In this document: positions 62,162 to 64,000 of the stretch, piece by piece
Position numbering within the stretch: position 1 is the first letter of the stretch
Layout of the letters: every line of letters begins with the position of its first letter
Assembly: GCA_044222395.1 (NCBI GenBank)
Contig: JBGANK010000010.1
Location: 1 to 64,000, forward strand
DNA length: 64,000 bases
Source: JAEUMD01 sp044222395
GTDB taxonomy: Bacteria > Pseudomonadota > Alphaproteobacteria > Rhizobiales > Hyphomicrobiaceae
Direction of reading: 5' to 3'
Position numbers and translations under genes: made by a program
The notes under the pieces: model-generated
The model's database searches: none
What the model was told of the DNA's origin: nothing
The model's input: only the letters and a program-made list of their open reading frames with translations

Positions 62162-63595
62162 CTAAAGGCGCAGCGACTTGGCCGCCTGCGCCGCGGCCTC
62201 GACCAGCGGCGACGGGTAGACGATGAAGAACAAAACGAAGGCGGTGGCCAGCGCCATCACCGTGCCGATCTTGCCGTCGATGGCCAGGAACTTCTCCTTG
62301 GGCTCCTTGACGAACATGACGATGACGATGCGGATGTAGTAGTAGGCGGCGACGACGCTCGCCAGAACGGCGACGATCGCCAGTGCCGTCATATTCGCCT
62401 TGATCGCTGCGGCGATGACATAGAACTTGCCCCAGAATCCCGCGAGCGGGGGGATGCCGGCGAGCGAGAACATCAGCATGCCAAGCGCGAAGGCCATGCC
62501 GAGGTTGGTTTCGGCGAGGCCCGAGAGCTCTTCGATGTCCTCGACGGGTCCGTCATTGCGGCGCATGGCGAGAATGCAGGCGAAGGTGCCGAGCGTCATG
62601 ACGAGATAGATCGCCATGTAGATGAGCACGCCCTGGACGCCCTCGTGACTGTTGGTGGCGAGGCCGACGAGTGCGAAGCCGACGTGGCCGATCGAGGAGT
62701 AGGCCATCAGCCGCTTGATGTTGGTCTGGCCGATGGCCGCAAACGAGCCGAGCAGCATCGAGGCGATGGCGATGAAGACGACGATCTGCTGCCATTGCGG
62801 TGCGATGCCCGGGAAGGCCACCGCCAACGTGCGCACCATCAGCGCCATGGCCGCTACCTTGGGTGCGGCAGCGAAAAAGGCGGTGACCGGGGTCGGCGCG
62901 CCCTCGTAGACGTCAGGCGTCCACATGTGGAAGGGCACGGCCGAAACCTTGAAGGCGAGCCCGACCATGACGAACACGAGGCCTATGATGACGCCGACGT
63001 TGGCCGACTTCACGACTCCGGCAATGACGGGGAAGCTGGTCGAGCCGGCGAAACCGTAGACCAGGGACGCGCCATAAAGCAGCATGCCGGAGGACAGCGC
63101 GCCAAGCACGAAGTACTTGAGGCCGGCCTCGCTCGAACGCAGCGAATCGCGGCGGAAGGCGGCGACGACGTAGAGTGCGAGGCTCTGCAGCTCGAGGCCG
63201 ATGTAAAGAGCGATGAGATCATTGGCGGAGATCATCATCATCATGCCGACGGTGGCGAGCAGGATGAGGACCGGATACTCGAACTTCATCAGCTTCATTT
63301 CGCCAAACGACTGGAACGTCAGCAAGAGCGCCCCGGCCGATCCGATCAGCACGAGCAGCTTCATGAAGCGCGTGTAGCGGTCGATGACGAAGGCGTCGTC
63401 GAAGAGGCTCGCCGAGCTTGCCGGGTGCAGCAGCATGACGACGCCGGCGGCGATCAGCAGCGCGATGGCGAGCCAGATCGCCATGGCGCCCGTCTCTTCC
63501 GTATCGGACTGGAAGGCACCCTGCATCAGAAGCGCCATGGCACCGAGCGCCAGGACGATCTCGGGAAGTGCCGGATAGGACAGGAGGTCGATCAT
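62162..63595 (-). CDS. nuoN: NADH-quinone oxidoreductase subunit N
   Basis: 477 residues from ATG 63595; it overlaps the nuoM stop by four bases (ATGA). Proton-pumping membrane subunit of complex I, about 14 helices. Core features: LYIGLELQSLALYVV with the key Glu, KYFVLGALSSGMLLYG, FKVSAVPFHMWTPDVYEGAPTPV with Lys and HMW(T)PD, and GQTNIKRLMAYSSIGHVGFAL. The C-terminal end MALATAFVLFFIVYPSP is typical. Ordered nuoM-nuoN-birA. Confidence 0.96.
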   Translation of the reverse strand: MIDLLSYPALPEIVLALGAMALLMQGAFQSDTEETGAMAIWLAIALLIAAGVVMLLHPASSASLFDDAFVIDRYTRFMKLLVLIGSAGALLLTFQSFGEMKLMKFEYPVLILLATVGMMMMISANDLIALYIGLELQSLALYVVAAFRRDSLRSSEAGLKYFVLGALSSGMLLYGASLVYGFAGSTSFPVIAGVVKSANVGVIIGLVFVMVGLAFKVSAVPFHMWTPDVYEGAPTPVTAFFAAAPKVAAMALMVRTLAVAFPGIAPQWQQIVVFIAIASMLLGSFAAIGQTNIKRLMAYSSIGHVGFALVGLATNSHEGVQGVLIYMAIYLVMTLGTFACILAMRRNDGPVEDIEELSGLAETNLGMAFALGMLMFSLAGIPPLAGFWGKFYVIAAAIKANMTALAIVAVLASVVAAYYYIRIVIVMFVKEPKEKFLAIDGKIGTVMALATAFVLFFIVYPSPLVEAAAQAAKSLRL

Positions 63596-64000
63596 GGCTG
63601 GGTGTCCCTCGCACCGTAGGTCGAGCTGATCTTGAGCCTTGGCGGAACGGCGCGCTCCTGCTCGGCGGTTCTGATGGCTGCCTCGTAGTTGGCGACGAGC
63701 TTCTTGACCGACTGCGCAGTGACATCGAGGACCGGTGCGGGGTAGAAGCCGAAGAAGATCGTCAGGATGACGAGCGGCGCCATCACCAGGACCTCGCGCG
63801 GGCTCAAGTCGCGGATGGCCTTCAGGCTGGCCTTCTCGAGCACGCCGAAGATCACGCGGCGGTAGAGCCACAAGGCATACGCCGCCGAGAGGATGACGCC
63901 AGTGGTCGCAAAGAGCGCCACCCAGGTATTGACGCGGAAGGCGCCGAGCAGCGTCAGGAACTCGCCGATGAAGCCGGAAGTGCCGGGTAGGCCGACATTG
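63592..64000 (-). CDS. nuoM: NADH-quinone oxidoreductase subunit M, C-terminal part (gene runs beyond the window)
   Basis: Only the last 135 codons are in the window; the frame is open to the edge at 64000. The visible part starts NVGLPGTSGFIGEFLTLLG, the well-known NuoM motif, then VALFATTGVILSAAYALWLYRRVIFG and a C-terminal helix PREVLVMAPLVILTIFFGFYP with IF(F)GFYPAPVLD. Antiporter-like proton channel of complex I. Overlaps nuoN by four bases. Confidence 0.95.
   Translation of the reverse strand, partial: NVGLPGTSGFIGEFLTLLGAFRVNTWVALFATTGVILSAAYALWLYRRVIFGVLEKASLKAIRDLSPREVLVMAPLVILTIFFGFYPAPVLDVTAQSVKKLVANYEAAIRTAEQERAVPPRLKISSTYGARDTQP

Noticed and set aside
1..64000. CRISPR arrays, phage genes, transposases, restriction or defence systems
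   Set aside because: None seen. Repeats here are short palindromes, not regular direct repeats with spacers.

Overview
The window looks like a chromosomal segment of an alphaproteobacterium of the order Hyphomicrobiales (Rhizobiales). Three kinds of evidence point there. First, gene order: moaC-moeA-lexA / comEC / gltX / gltA / lpxB, then lpxI-lpxA-fabZ-lpxD-bamA-rseP-dxr-cdsA-uppS-frr-pyrH-tsf-rpsB, dnaE-lolD-lolC-proS, and nuoM-nuoN-birA-rnj-mce-DUF1467. Second, LexA boxes of the alphaproteobacterial GTTC-N7-GTTC type. Third, an RpsB with a C-terminal helix-hairpin-helix extension. The DNA is GC-rich. A run of ten N at 21232-21241, flanked by G homopolymers, shows that this is a draft scaffold with one gap. 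I see no rRNA, tRNA, CRISPR array, prophage or transposase gene.

Layout. 0.2-15 kb is a mixed, partly accessory stretch: a cation-efflux-like protein, a membrane SGNH hydrolase, SSB, a membrane-anchored pentapeptide-repeat protein, a Cys-cluster protein, a GST-like protein, two tandem paralogous exported proteins of lower GC, a beta-propeller-like exported protein, a BamE-like lipoprotein, a GNAT-nitrilase fusion and a second acetyltransferase. 15.2-22.6 kb holds uvrA and several small enzymes and exported or membrane proteins, with the assembly gap. 22.8-25.6 kb is moaC-moeA-lexA with an SOS box before lexA. comEC (minus), gltX and gltA (plus) follow.

From 31.6 to 48 kb, on the minus strand, lies a large cell-envelope and translation block. 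Read in transcription order it runs rpsB, tsf, pyrH, frr, uppS, cdsA, dxr, rseP, bamA, terminator, lpxD, fabZ, lpxA, lpxI, lpxB. It couples translation factors to isoprenoid and phospholipid precursors, outer-membrane protein assembly and lipid A synthesis. From 48.2 to 64 kb, also on the minus strand, are an L,D-transpeptidase-like protein, dnaE, lolD, lolC, proS and then the tail of the respiratory complex I operon (nuoM, nuoN) with birA, rnj, mce and a DUF1467 protein. That operon ends at a strong bidirectional terminator.

I did not find an obvious new multi-gene system. The most unusual items are: an LpxI 454 residues long whose catalytic domain appears to be duplicated; a dnaE carrying about 80 codons of in-frame, palindrome-bearing sequence; a ProRS of the archaeal/eukaryotic-like type at the locus where relatives normally carry a shorter one; a tandem pair of low-GC exported paralogs; ssb keeping an SOS box although uvrA has moved away; and a family of about 100 bp intergenic double-hairpin repeats. 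Most annotations rest on reading motifs by eye and not on searches.
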